Below, piece after piece: positions 48,143 to 60,000 of a stretch of 64,000 bases of DNA; the stretch's first letter is position 1, and each line of letters starts with the position of its first letter. The position numbers and the translations under genes are program-made. This DNA comes from Smittia aterrima (Eukaryota > Arthropoda > Insecta > Diptera > Chironomidae), in the NCBI GenBank assembly GCA_033063855.1, contig CP093830.1:9424854-9488853 (forward strand), in the 5' to 3' direction. The notes beneath the pieces are model-generated. The model saw nothing but the letters and a program-made list of their open reading frames with translations, did not search any database and had not been told where the DNA came from.

Positions 48143-51100
48143 CTGCAAAAAAAAGGAGAAGAAACGAGATGGAGAAATAATTTATTCTGCTGATTCAGCG
48201 TCATGGTGAATATTAAATCCGTAGTTGGAGAGCTGCTGGTTGCAGCACATTAAAGGAAGTGAAAGTTAACGAAAATCTCTTAACTCTGAGTGGCAATGCT
48301 TCGGAGATGGAAAATCTGGAGCATCATGAAAGTGTCGTCTAGCAATAAAATGAGTAATCGAGATAAAAGGGAAAGATTTGCTGATCCACTCGAATGTGTT
48401 GACGCTTCCAATTAAAAACTCATTAATCGCTCTTTTCAAGTCAATACATCATTTACAGTTCAAGTGTTTGAGATGATTGAAAGCCGAGAGGGACGATGTC
48501 AATGTTTACTTAGGATCAAAGGATGTTCTGTCGAAGTAGCAGAAAGCTTTTTAATCTGTGATGGGAAATCTCTTCTTCTGCTTTCACTTCCGTTCACTCT
48601 CTCCGGTTACTCGAAGCATCATTGTGTTTGTACTTGAGATTTTCTCAGGAAAGGATGAGAGTAATTAACATAAGTTGCTAGATGAAGCTTTTTAGATTGT
48701 AAGTGCAATGAAGCGATTTAATACAAAGCAATTTCCAGTTTCACTCTCGTTTTATCAAAGTCATCGACCCCAATCATAACATGAAATCATTCTCCTCCTC
48801 ACACTTCTCACACTCATCATATCAACGATCAATATCGCAGCTCAGTCATCATCTTTTGTATCTAAGTAAATCTTCTAAAAGAAAAGCAATAAAGTAGATA
48901 CGTCAGAAAGCCATCGAATGTCTTTTAATAAATCACTTCGCATTCACCTCCTTCGAAAGGCAATTTTACTGTGTCGTTTGTCACTCATTCAAATCCATAA
49001 TCTTCCATCAATCATCCAGCCAGCTTGAACTCTTTTTTTTTTGTTTACGCTTCTTCAGGGAATTTTCCGCCACTCTTATTCACACAAATCTGGGCCACAA
49101 ACAATTTTTCTATCATTTTTCACAGCGTGCACACACTCGATGGGTGAAGTCATGTCGAAGGAGAGGCGAAATTCCACTTCAACTTAAGCTTAGGGTTCTA
49201 AGCTTTTAAAGCTTACAAAACAGCAAGAAAAATTGCGACGTTCGTCCCAAAGATGACAGATTGAACAAAATATTATCGCTTTATATTCACAGGAGCACTT
49301 GAGTTAGAAAGCGATTGCCGTAATTCACAAGAGAGAGGGAGAGAGAGAGACAAAGAATCTTCTGTAAGGGGAAGTAATTACAGTAGAAGCCTTCCCACAA
49401 CTCTCTGTCGATGCTACCGTCGAAACATGAATAAAAAAAAATCCTCACTTCGAGTCAAGTGTTTAATTACTATGCACATCTAATTAAGCTTGGAAAGCTG
49501 AAAGCTTGTTGTAGGGAGGAATTAAATAGACAGCACACAATTTGCTAGAAAAAGATAAAAGTTGGAATTGTAAGTCAATGACGTCCGCGTTAAACAAAAA
49601 TAGAGAGCTTTCAGCTTCCTTAATTAATCGCCATTATGTTTAATGATGTTGAAAGACGTCATGAGGCTGGAAACTGCGATTTCATAAATCACATCAGAGT
49701 CGTAAGAAAATCATAAAGAAAAAGAAGGAAGAGAAGCGATGAAAATGCTTACGATAACGAAAAGATTTTACTCAAACAGCTTAGGCATGAAGAATATCAA
49801 AGGTGACGAGCTTAAACAAGCGTGAGAGAGGTTCAACTGGAAAATGTGTAACAATAAAAATTCTTATCACATTGCGTGACGGATTCAACGAAGGATCCCT
49901 AAATCCAAACGAGTGTATCGTATCATAAATATTCATTGTAAACAATTTACTTCTTCTTTGTCATCTCTGGACTTTACTGTTCGGTCGACATGCAACATTA
50001 CTCCATGCTGTCGTCACAAGCCCTTGTGAACTTAAAAACTAATTTCGTTTCGTTTTGGGGAAGAAGGGAATGACAAATTTGTGTACAAGACGATGCGATG
50101 GAAAATAAATCAAATGTAAATTTCTTCGATGAATTATTCAGTTTCTTGTTGTAAGCTCATGCTGTCTAACTGTTCGAACTGTCGACAAACATAGATCAGA
50201 ATACAATCTCTGCTCCTCTGCTTCACTCGATGCCAACACAAACGAAAACATTCGCTTATTGTGATGTTGAATATTTTATGTAGATTGCTTGAGAATCAAT
50301 AAAGAAGCGTTAAAACTTGAGAGTGAGAGCGAGAGTGAGCTTCAAACAATTAGTTAACTTTGTCTAGCACAGCGAGAGTCAATTTGCTCGAAGCAGTAAG
50401 AAGGGAATCGACGTGGAGTACCTTGCATGAAAGTGAACGACTTTCCGATAGAGACTTCTTCTCGACACGAGAGCTTTTCAAGAGTCAACTGCATGTGTGA
50501 ATCGATTGAACTGAACAGTCATTAATTCTTTAGTAAGTTCCTATCGAAACTCGAAATGCCATTCGCCGTGACGTTCTCTCCTTCCACACTATCTCGGCGA
50601 TGCCATTAGAAGCAACTCAATAAACATGGATTTATGATGCAAGCCTCCCTATGCTCCACTTCCCTTCCTTGCTCTTGCCTGCCCGTTGCATACATCGCGC
50701 TCGAATGCTTTTCATCGAAGAAATTTCTATATTTTGCCTTTCAGCATTCTTTTCATGCTTTCTGCAAGAAAATTCCATCGTGAACGAAAATTTCCTCTAT
50801 TTATTTTTTCCAACGTTCATTCATCGCTCGACATTCATAAACTTTTTTTTCTGGTAAGCAAATTTTTTTTTTCGAGTTTTTATGTACACGTAGACGTAAC
50901 AATGGCGTCAGGGATCAGCTTTTAAACTCCGTGTGTTGATTTTTTTACTCTTCCTGCACAAGCAAGAGAGGAAGGAAGCTGCTTCAATCCTTTGCACACC
51001 CAGCTCATCCACCCTTTTGAGATTGTAAGCGCTCGCGAAAATTAAATTTATATGTGCCATGAAAGCCATTTAAGAAAACGAAATATTGATGTTCGAGATA

Positions 51101-52572
51101 TTTTGAGTAAAAGGAAAATTGTTCGCAAGTGCCTGCGACATCAGAAAATCGATAGCAACAGTCGTGAAAAGAATGTAGCAACAGGAGACGAGAGACGGGG
51201 ATGAAATGACATGGATAATGACTTTAGCTAAGCACTTGAAATCAACGAATTGACTTTCTAGCGGAAAATAATTTTACTTCTTCATTTGCTGAGGAAATGT
51301 CAGATCGTTATCCCAAGAGATAAACTCCCTCACATGTAAAATTGATGTTACTCGTTTAACGCACAAATTGAAATGTTAGAAAAGTCATTCAAATGTTCGC
51401 GGAATTGGAATTCACATTGGGACGTGCGACATTACTAAAATCGACTTTCATTGTTTGCGAGGAGAGGAAGTTCTGCATCACGAGATTTCTCCAATGGAAT
51501 GCCATGGAGTCGACGGGTGAAATGTCGAAGGTGAAAGCTATAAAGTAAAGGAATCGCGATTTGTACTCTCCTTTATCAACGATTGAAGATTGAAGCGAGG
51601 TTGAGTTGGAAATGTCGATTTAGAAGTTTTGCTTCTGGGAATTTAGGTTAACAGAAGAATTTATCGTTTCGCCGGTAATTAAATTGTCCCAGCGTTAAGT
51701 ATCGAGAAGATTCCTTGAGTGGGTGGATAGATCGTTTCAACGATGATTAAATTTAAACGACGGTAGAACATTCCGGAGGAAACTCGAAGCTTCATTAGCG
51801 TTTCCAACTGTGAACAAAATTTACTTTTAATATTATTCCTGCTTTTGACATTCCTGTACCGTCGCCATCACGTCAGAGGTATCTCAAAAAGCAAACATGT
51901 TGACGGGAATTTGAATTCCTTGAAAAGGAAAATAAAATCTCGTGAAATATTTTTCCCTTTTTATCAACACGATTGGTATTCGAACAATTGTAACTAGAGG
52001 ATGGTTGAGAGGAGAACCATCAGAATTCGTTGTCTTGGAAGCATCTCGAGTAAATTTCTCACTTACAGCCGCCTTGGTAGTCTCCTCAGGTATGAGAATT
52101 TACCACGAATATCTTTCCAAGGAAAAGTGAAAGCTTTATTCACGCACGCTTTGTCGTTTCCTGATTTCTTCACCAAAATATTTTCCATCACGCTTCAATT
52201 GCCACTCAATTTCTTCTTTGATGTCCTGATCGGTAACGTGTTCATGCGTTTGGATGTTCATCCTTTTACGTATTTATATTTTGCACACGAAACGTTTATG
52301 ACACTTGTCATAAAGATTACTCGAATGGTTTTCTCGATTATCTTCTTGAAAAATGACCAAAAATTTATAAGAAAAATTAAAAATAAATTGAAAAAATAAA
52401 ATTTATTAACTAATTTACTTTACATTGTAAAGTTCACAAAAAAAGTACAAACAACATAAAAATAATTAAAGCAAACATTTTTTTTTCTTTAACGTTGAAA
52501 AGTTTTTCTTATTCGATAGATTTTTTTAAGGCAATCTCCTTCTGGCTTAAGGATTAGAATTCTAGCAAATTA
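48143..52572. other. Gene-free stretch upstream of the CG3556-like gene
   Basis: About 4.4 kb with no supportable coding exon. It should contain the promoter and 5' UTR exon(s) of the CG3556-like gene. A short GAGAGA purine tract lies near 49330-49350. An ATG frame of 132 codons at 52001-52399 (+) has no family features and no splice support. Confidence 0.4.
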
Positions 52573-53289
52573 TTAAACTTTGCTGTGACTACGGAGATGA
52601 CTCCTAACGGACAAGAACTGTTGGGAATCTCCTTCATCGTTAATTCTAGTGAATTTCAATTCCCCAGAGCATTCCGGACAATTCACGTAAAAAGATGAAA
52701 TTCGAGCAGCTTGAACTAACTGCAAAACTTGATTCGATTTCAATTTCCATCCAACACTTCTCAAGAACTGACCAAGATTCTCGCGAATATTTTCGTTTAG
52801 CTTATCCTCTAGCTCCTCTCGCTTGGCGACGCTTTCCTCAGAATACCAGGATTCGTATTTAGGCTGCGATGCTCTAACTTCTTCGATTGCTTTATCAATT
52901 GGATTATCAAATGAATTGTTCACTGTTGTACCAAAATCATCGACATAGTCTTCTTCGTAACTGTCGACTTCATAACTATCAGCAGTATCTGTATCACTAT
53001 CAGACAAAAGATCGCGGTGAGCTGTTAGGCGAGCACATCCTTCGGCCAACAGCAATTCTTCTTCTTCTCCTTCTGAGTCAAATTCTTCTTCTGAATCAAA
53101 ATATTCTTCCTCGTCGATGAATTCTTCTTCGTCCACTTCGTTTGAACTTGGAGGAGTCAACCAAGGACGGTAAAGCTCGTTTTGAACTTCAATCTCATCA
53201 GCTTCCAATGTATCGTCATCCCCATAAGGAAATTCTTCGTGTTCACATTCGTTGATGCACGTATCGTTTCTAATCACATTCGAATGCAT
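52573..53289 (-). CDS. Intronless acidic protein with C-terminal CxxC...HxxxH motif, unknown
   Basis: A single open frame of 238 residues from ATG. Residues 16-135 are strongly acidic (EEFPYGDDD, VDEEEFIDEEEYFDSEEEF, SDSDTDTADSYEVDSYEED). Then comes a helical segment (KREELEDKLNENIRENLGQFL, LQLVQAARISSFYV). The end, CPECSGELKF...SHLRSH, has two Cys and two His like a C2H2 finger, but with 23 residues between the second Cys and first His instead of about 12. The family is not recognised. The acidic N terminus plus zinc-finger-like end would suit a nuclear protein (inference). Lack of introns in a genome full of small introns could mean a retrocopy or a young gene. Confidence 0.7.
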   Translation of the reverse strand: MHSNVIRNDTCINECEHEEFPYGDDDTLEADEIEVQNELYRPWLTPPSSNEVDEEEFIDEEEYFDSEEEFDSEGEEEELLLAEGCARLTAHRDLLSDSDTDTADSYEVDSYEEDYVDDFGTTVNNSFDNPIDKAIEEVRASQPKYESWYSEESVAKREELEDKLNENIRENLGQFLRSVGWKLKSNQVLQLVQAARISSFYVNCPECSGELKFTRINDEGDSQQFLSVRSHLRSHSKV

Positions 53290-53482
53290 TTTGATTGCAA
53301 GTTTCAGAAATTAGATTTTAAGTTTAAATATTATTCTTAAGATGTTAACACTTCTAAACTTGAATTGTTACTAAATAGCAAAGATCGATGGGCCGGTATT
53401 TATAGCAAAAATTAGATCGTAGCAGGTAGAACTTCAATTCGCGATCAGGTAAATTTTCACCCTTTGAAGGAGTGGGGAAGAT

Positions 53483-53501
53483 TTGTGTGTGTGTGTGTGA
53501 G
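53483..53501. repeat. GT dinucleotide microsatellite
   Basis: A short uninterrupted run of about nine GT units after GATTT, ending in GAGTGG. Confidence 0.8.
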
Positions 53502-53712
53502 TGGCACTAGCATCTTGTCGACTTTTTAGCATCAATAAGAAAACCCCAAGAAGCTTCACCGCGTCTCACATCAATGTTAACTACCCGACACTTTTCGTTA
53601 AGCTTTCTCCTTCACCTAACAGCTCATTAACTGACTCTTCATCAAGTCGCCTCTACAAAGCTAATTCTTCTAATGAGAAAACAGTCACTTCAGCTTCACC
53701 AAGCAAAAAGTG

Positions 53713-54083
53713 CTTTTGTTCAGGGGATGGAATCGAATCGATTTTTTCCCATTTCGATTCTGATTCCGATTCCGATTCTTCGAAAATTCTCCATTTCGAT
53801 TCTGATTCCGATTCCGATTCTTGAAAATTCTGTATTTCGATTCTGATTCTGATTCCGATTCTTGAAAATTCTGTATTTCGATTCTGATTCCGATTCCGAT
53901 TCTTGAAAATTCTTCATTTCGATTCTGATTCCGATTCTTGAAAATTCTTCATTTCGATTCTGATTCCGATTCTTCAAAAAATTTTCATTTCGATTCTGAT
54001 TCTGATTCCGATTCTTCGAAAATGGTCGATTCCGATGCCATTTCGATTCCGATTCCATTTTGATTCCATCCCCTGCTTTTGTT
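53713..54083. mobile_element. Non-autonomous hAT-like MITE with 8-bp target-site duplication
   Basis: The element spans 53721-54075 (355 bases). Its ends are inverted repeats, CAGGGGATGGAATC at the left and GATTCCATCCCCTG at the right (14 bases perfect). It is flanked by a perfect direct duplication CTTTTGTT at 53713-53720 and 54076-54083. Eight-base duplications and CAGGG-type termini are typical of hAT transposons. It has no transposase, so it would need one supplied in trans. The perfect target duplication and ends suggest a recent insertion. Nearly the whole interior consists of tandem GATTC-rich units. Confidence 0.9.
53751..54030. repeat. GATTC-rich minisatellite filling the MITE
   Basis: Seven units of about 33-42 bases each begin ATTTCGATTCTGATT, continue with one to three (C/T)CGATTC hexamer-like steps, and end in CTTGAAAATTCT or TTCGAAAATT. 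Length varies through gain or loss of the GATTCC steps. It lies wholly inside the hAT-like element. Confidence 0.9.
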
Positions 54084-57000
54084 GTTCGAAACGTGTTTTT
54101 CCTTCCCCGTACTCGATGTCCATTCATCTTTCTAATATTCTTAAGGAAAACAATTTATGATCATGGAATCGACTCCGCAACAAGAAGGAAAGTAAAGGAG
54201 CGAAGCAACAAACTAAATTAATTGCCATTCACACTCGACTCGCAACGACCGAAGCACAATAAGATGAAGGCAAAGGAATTTTTCTACGATGGAGCAAAAA
54301 GGTTTTTTCCTCTCCGGTAGCGCGACGGCATCGATTTTGCCATTAATTTTCTTCTCATTTTCATTTATTACACTACATTACGAACCAGAATGAATCGAGC
54401 GCTGGCTCGTGCGACGAATAAACTAAATTGACCAGCCAGCGAGGCGACGTTCTCGTTAGTAGACTCTGCGAGAGAAAAATATTATGCAATTAGACATAAC
54501 GATCCTCACTCGTCTCAGATGCTTAATTGTAAAGGAAGATGAGAGTGTCACTCATGTGATGGAGAAAGAGTTAAATTGAGAACGTCGAAGACATTCAAGA
54601 GTCGTTGTTAAATAAAACTGAAGAAAGTTTTGAGATGAAGAAGGAACTTTTCCGGAGGCAAATATGCAATTTGAATTCGACTTCATACATATTCCAGTGA
54701 AGTCAACAAGGGACTCGTCCAAGGTGTTGGTTTGAAATATTCAAAAGGATTTCTTTTATGACAATCAAGACAAGTCCTGACGAACGAACCCCATACAAAT
54801 CTAAAAGCTTCGCTTCCCATTCTACTTAAACATCTTTCATGAGAATCCCGGAAACGAGGCAAGAATAGTTTTTTCTCTCTTGTTCAAACCCGCTTCAGTT
54901 TCTTATCTTGTTATGTTCCCATTCAACTCAAGTGAATTGTTATCGAAGAAATAATATTTATATCGAAACAATGCATGAGGAAGTGTTCTAAGGGTGGAGA
55001 GAAAGTTGATAATTTGAAAACTTTTCCCATGCTCGCTTCGGAAAACGCACACATGCCGTGAAGCGAGCTGGAAATTAATCTTTCGTGTTGAAGGAGAAGA
55101 AAAGACGAAGAAGCAAGAAATTAAAATTCAATAAAATCAAATGAAATGTGCAAAATTTATGAATGTTTTCGGCGGCAGAAGAAGTTGAGAGGGAGGAAGC
55201 GGCGAAGAAGACGGCAAAGAAAATTAATTTGCCATGAATGAAAAGTTAATTTAAAGTTTCCTCCGTATTTTAATTGAATTTCAAGGCGTCAGATGAGTTT
55301 GAAATATTGTTGACATGCTTTGGAAAACATGATGTTTCACTCTTCAGTCATTCATTCAGCCATCTCTCTCCTTCATCATCATGAATCTTTATCTCGACGA
55401 GCACATAAACTTTTCGAATTCAAACATCAATTGCATCAACAACATCAACGATAAATGACAGAAACATTTGAAAAGTTATCAAACAATTCTCGACGATGGA
55501 AGTTTCTCTCCTTCCCCTGTCGCTCAAGTCTGAGTTGAGGAAAATATGTTGAGCAGTCGAGATAATAACACGAATCCTTATCTACGAATTATGCGGTGCA
55601 CTAGAATACGATGATAATGATGGGGTAGCAAAATATGAGAAAAACTTGCTGCGTCATTGAAAAAGTATCTTTCGCTATTGTTCGCAACGTTACCTGCTTC
55701 GCATCGTTGTCATCTGAACCGACAATTTGTGGGTTGAGTTTTTGAGGCGAACGAAAGCGATTCAAGAGCGGCAATTATGTCATGGAAGAAAAATTGAATA
55801 GCGGAGCAAAAAAGGGAAGGAAGAATACACAAGGTGAATGAACTTTAATCAGCGGGAGTCGCTGCCATAACGTCTAACATTAAATCGTCTTAACGGTGAT
55901 GCGTTTGTGGGTGAATTTGCTGACAACATTAAAAAGAAATCTCGTGGTGCTTTAAATGAACAAGCTCTGCTTCCCTCGACATTAATTTTTCATTGAGTTA
56001 GTAGACACACTCCCCTTTCCTTTTACTCTCAGTCGACGGCATGACGCACACCGCACTCCATTTAAAACGATATGAAATCATCAACGTTGTTCTGCCCCAA
56101 CTAATTTCATTATTAAATTATTTTTTCATTCCATAAATCTTCGAAGCGACTTCTCTTCTCCAGTGTAATTCAATTTTCCTGCTCGTCTTTCAACTCCCGA
56201 GGAACCGAAACTTCTGGTGAATCGTTCGCAATTTGATTTTTTTCCAACGTGCAATGAACCATGCACGTTCACGACTGCCTATCCGTGATCTCAAAATTCG
56301 CTTGCTTTGGGTCTAATTGCGAATATCATTAAGCTGAGTGAAAAAAGGCATCGGAAGAAAATTTACATCTTGATGATGTCATCTCACGAAAAGAAGAAGG
56401 AGAACAACGAAATTATCACAGAAAAAAATTCATTTACTTTTAATGAGATGTAGGAGAGTGTGGGAGGAAAAAGGAAGGAAAGAGTGAAATGTAAACGCTG
56501 ACGATGGACTCGTTTCTACATTCTGCTTTCGCAACAGACGACGTGACGGGAAAAAGGAAACAATAAAGATGGTTATCATATCACTGTTGGTTTCAAGTCG
56601 TCGAAGTCGATGTCTCTCGACGCTTTTCTTCTTTAGAAAAACCTCGACGGTAAACATGAGATGCAAAATGTATCTCATCATTTTAATTATGTTTTCTTAA
56701 AATATCTTTTATGATGGAGTGAGAAGTTTCAGATGTGAATTCTGAATAATTAAAAATTTTAAGCTTTGAATGCATTCACTTTGTCGAATGGCAACAATAG
56801 GAACTTTCATTAGCTGTAATCATTTGAACGAATGGTAACATTCTCCGCTTATGATTTTCTCATTTGTGTAAATGCAAAAGCGACAAAAGAACGAATAGCT
56901 CGCCATGCCACAAAGCCAACAATTTCATTTCGTCTCCCTCTGCAAACGCTCAGATTTTAATCAACTTATGTTCAAAAAAGCTTCTCCCACGAGATGCTTT

Positions 57001-60000
57001 TTACTTTCTTTCTCTTTTTTTTGCATAAAGCTTTACCCCATCGTCCTTTGACAAGTCTAATGGAAATGTGATGAAATACATCCGAACATAATGAACGCAA
57101 TTTCATTTCTTTATGACGACGTCGTTGCAAGTTGCCGCATGCTCGCTCGTTTGACATGATGAGGTGAAAATGCATAATTAGTTTTTGAATAGAACTTCCT
57201 GTTCTCTTCAGCATTGCTTGCTCGTGGATTGACGCTTTTACCAGCAGTTAACTATGGTTGACAGTTAGAGCTTCTACGGCTTCGCTTTTTGGTTTTTGTC
57301 AGTTGGCGTCAGGTGCTTGTGATGTCTATTTGAAAGGTTTTTATTGTTTGTTCGTTAGCAACGTAACTCGAAATATTTGAAATGATGAAATTCCGTTCAA
57401 GGTTTGCCCAAATTTTGGAAACTTGCCATCATAACAACGATTGAGTGGAACAAGAGTTTGAGTGAATCACACCCGCAATTGGATTGAAGTTTAATAGATT
57501 TTCAATGTAAATTAACACTGCTGCAGAAAACGGGAAAGACCGCAGAACTATGATTCATTTCGAATTGATTTTATGCTTCAAACCGACGCAAACACGTTAA
57601 AGGATTTCAGTTAATTGTTTTTTCCTGAACGGAGTGAAAGCATAGAAACGACGACAGTTGACCCATCGAGCGAACGATGAATGGAATGAGCATTAAATCA
57701 TTTCGTTTACTCTCCAACGTTGCCATGTTTTAAATTGCACCAAACACGGCCAATGTAAATATTTGCTTTCATTCTAAGAGGGAACAGATTGGGTTCGCAA
57801 CGTGAAAAGGGGAGAGAAAAGCACATAAAAGTGATAATCCCGGCCGACAGTTATTTGAATGATATTTTCCAATGATCTGCTGTCGCTCCAGAGGGAGCGA
57901 GAGATTAAGGACGATGCTGCTCGATGAAAAGGTGTCACGATGGAGCCAAATGATTTCCAATCTATCATTCATCGACGACATTTTGTCATTTTTTATGGCT
58001 TGCGAGGAGAGAATTTACGAGTTTCGTCTTCACTGGAAAGTGTCTCGTAATTTATTTTATGACAAGAAACACAAACGTTGATCTCTTTATTCAGTATTTA
58101 ATGATTTTTCACTCATTCCCTTCAATTCGTGTCATCAGCGCAAGCGAAAGGTGAAATTCAATTCGCTTTCGTTTTATAAAAATTCCATTTAATGAATTTC
58201 GTCTCATTCATCATCATCAACGTTTAAGAGAAAAGAATGAAATTAAGCTTCACCAAACGGCATGTCACAATGGCCGTGGAATCAAAATCCAATTCATTTC
58301 TTGCCTCGACGACAATTTCTGGGCCTTCCTTCAACTTCTTTCCCCCTCATTTCATCATTATTCTCGTGTCACAAAAAGTATATGAGAAATGTCAAACGAT
58401 TCGTTTTATTTTCATATCATGTTGTGACTGTGAGTCACATTGCGAGCAACGACAGAGAAGAGCATGAAAAAATTATCATAAAATAATTCATGAGCCCCTG
58501 ACGGAAATGTCGAGGAAAAAAAAAGAGAGAAAGCTCACATCACTAAAGTAAATTCGGATTACATCGGTCTGGGGGCTTGGGCTGTTTGCTTATATTGAAT
58601 CGCCGATGCTAATCTATGGAATTATCATTTTCACAGAAGGCTTGTTAGGTTTCACTGGTCGCTGCGAAGGATGAAGAAGAGATTTTCTATTGTTTGTTGA
58701 TGAAAAAACAAAACGTCTCGAGGGAGCTTTCTTTTGTTTTTTAGGATCTTCAAAGTATCTGATTCCATTCAGAACTCGAGAGAAATCAAACCCGAGCAAG
58801 GTCAACCGAGCGTTTTAAAAAAATCTCCAAAATCACTCCAATAATTGACCCTTGATTAACATAAATGAATTATGGATGAATTCATGAAAAGATCATCGGG
58901 ATTACAGTAATAATTCCATCAAAGCAGCTTCGGGTCGTACGTAAAAAATGAAATGTTCGCCTCACTTAATGATGATGCCTCCACGCTCTCAAATTCATGA
59001 TGCATCAAAAAATTTAAAATGTGTCTCGAAGCACTCACAACATTTCCCATCGTTAAAAGTGCGATATATTTTCAAAAGGTTGCGGTGAAATTCCCCCCAC
59101 AATTTATGAATCAGCTCATATTACGCAACATGAGAACATAATTTTCGTTGGAGAGAACATAAAAGGAGCAAATTAAATTTTCTTGTTAAAGTATCTGAGC
59201 TTGGCGGTGAGATGTGAATCGTCATCTTCAATTTCAATCCATTAGTTCACCTCCAGAACTTTCCTTTCAGTAGATAAGTTAAGCAATGCATCAGTAAGTG
59301 TAACAGCTTTCATCGAAAACGAGAATTGAATTACTCTTAGATGTCATATCACGTTATCCTATGGTTGAACGTATTCCTAATGCAATTAATACGCCTTTTC
59401 GCTTAAAATAAATAGTAAGCTCGGATGTTGAAATGTAAATTGTTAAGCGTAACATGAGATGGGAAGCTCCAGCATCACTTAGAATGGATTATAGTGAACA
59501 TCACCCGCGATGCGACGTAATTAAAATTAATTAAAAAGATTTTACACTTTTGATATCTCGCTCAACGTAGAGCGCTCAAAGGATGTCAAACGGCACGAGA
59601 CGGTTCTCAACGTTGTAAAATCTGTTCGCTCAACAAACCTCCGACATCAATTTGCATTTAAACAGGGAGCGCTTAGCTACAGCTCAGAATTCAGTTTAAT
59701 TAAATAAAATTAAAAATCGTGTGCCGCGACATTGTAAAATCATTTAGCATGGGGCGGCAACAAGAGACTCTGCGATCCAAAAAAAAATTAATTTGAAATT
59801 TGTTTACCAGCCTCCGACACTTCGCAATTGCTGCCTGGGAAAGCCCATTAAATTAATTGAGATTTAATCGAAATAAAAATGCGTGCGAAAGTAATTTCAG
59901 CGGGGGAGGACGCGGAATGAAAAGCAGCGATAATTAATAAAATGTGCTGGATGAAAAGTGGATAATTGTGACTGCGTGGGTGGATTTCCGAAAAAGGAAT

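Noticed and set aside
49328..49351. GAGAGA tract as a possible GAGA-factor site or CRISPR-like repeat
   Set aside because: A short imperfect purine run with no spacers and no second site; such tracts are common in fly DNA.
52001..52399. ATG frame of 132 codons (+), and an overlapping open piece before a CAG|GTATGAG at about 52087
   Set aside because: The hydrophobic/basic translation with an A/T-driven tail looks like chance. The upstream acceptor has no pyrimidine tract, and no neighbouring exon joins it.
53720..54127. Long Arg/Asn/Gln-rich frame on the - strand
   Set aside because: It is the translation of the MITE minisatellite, not a gene.
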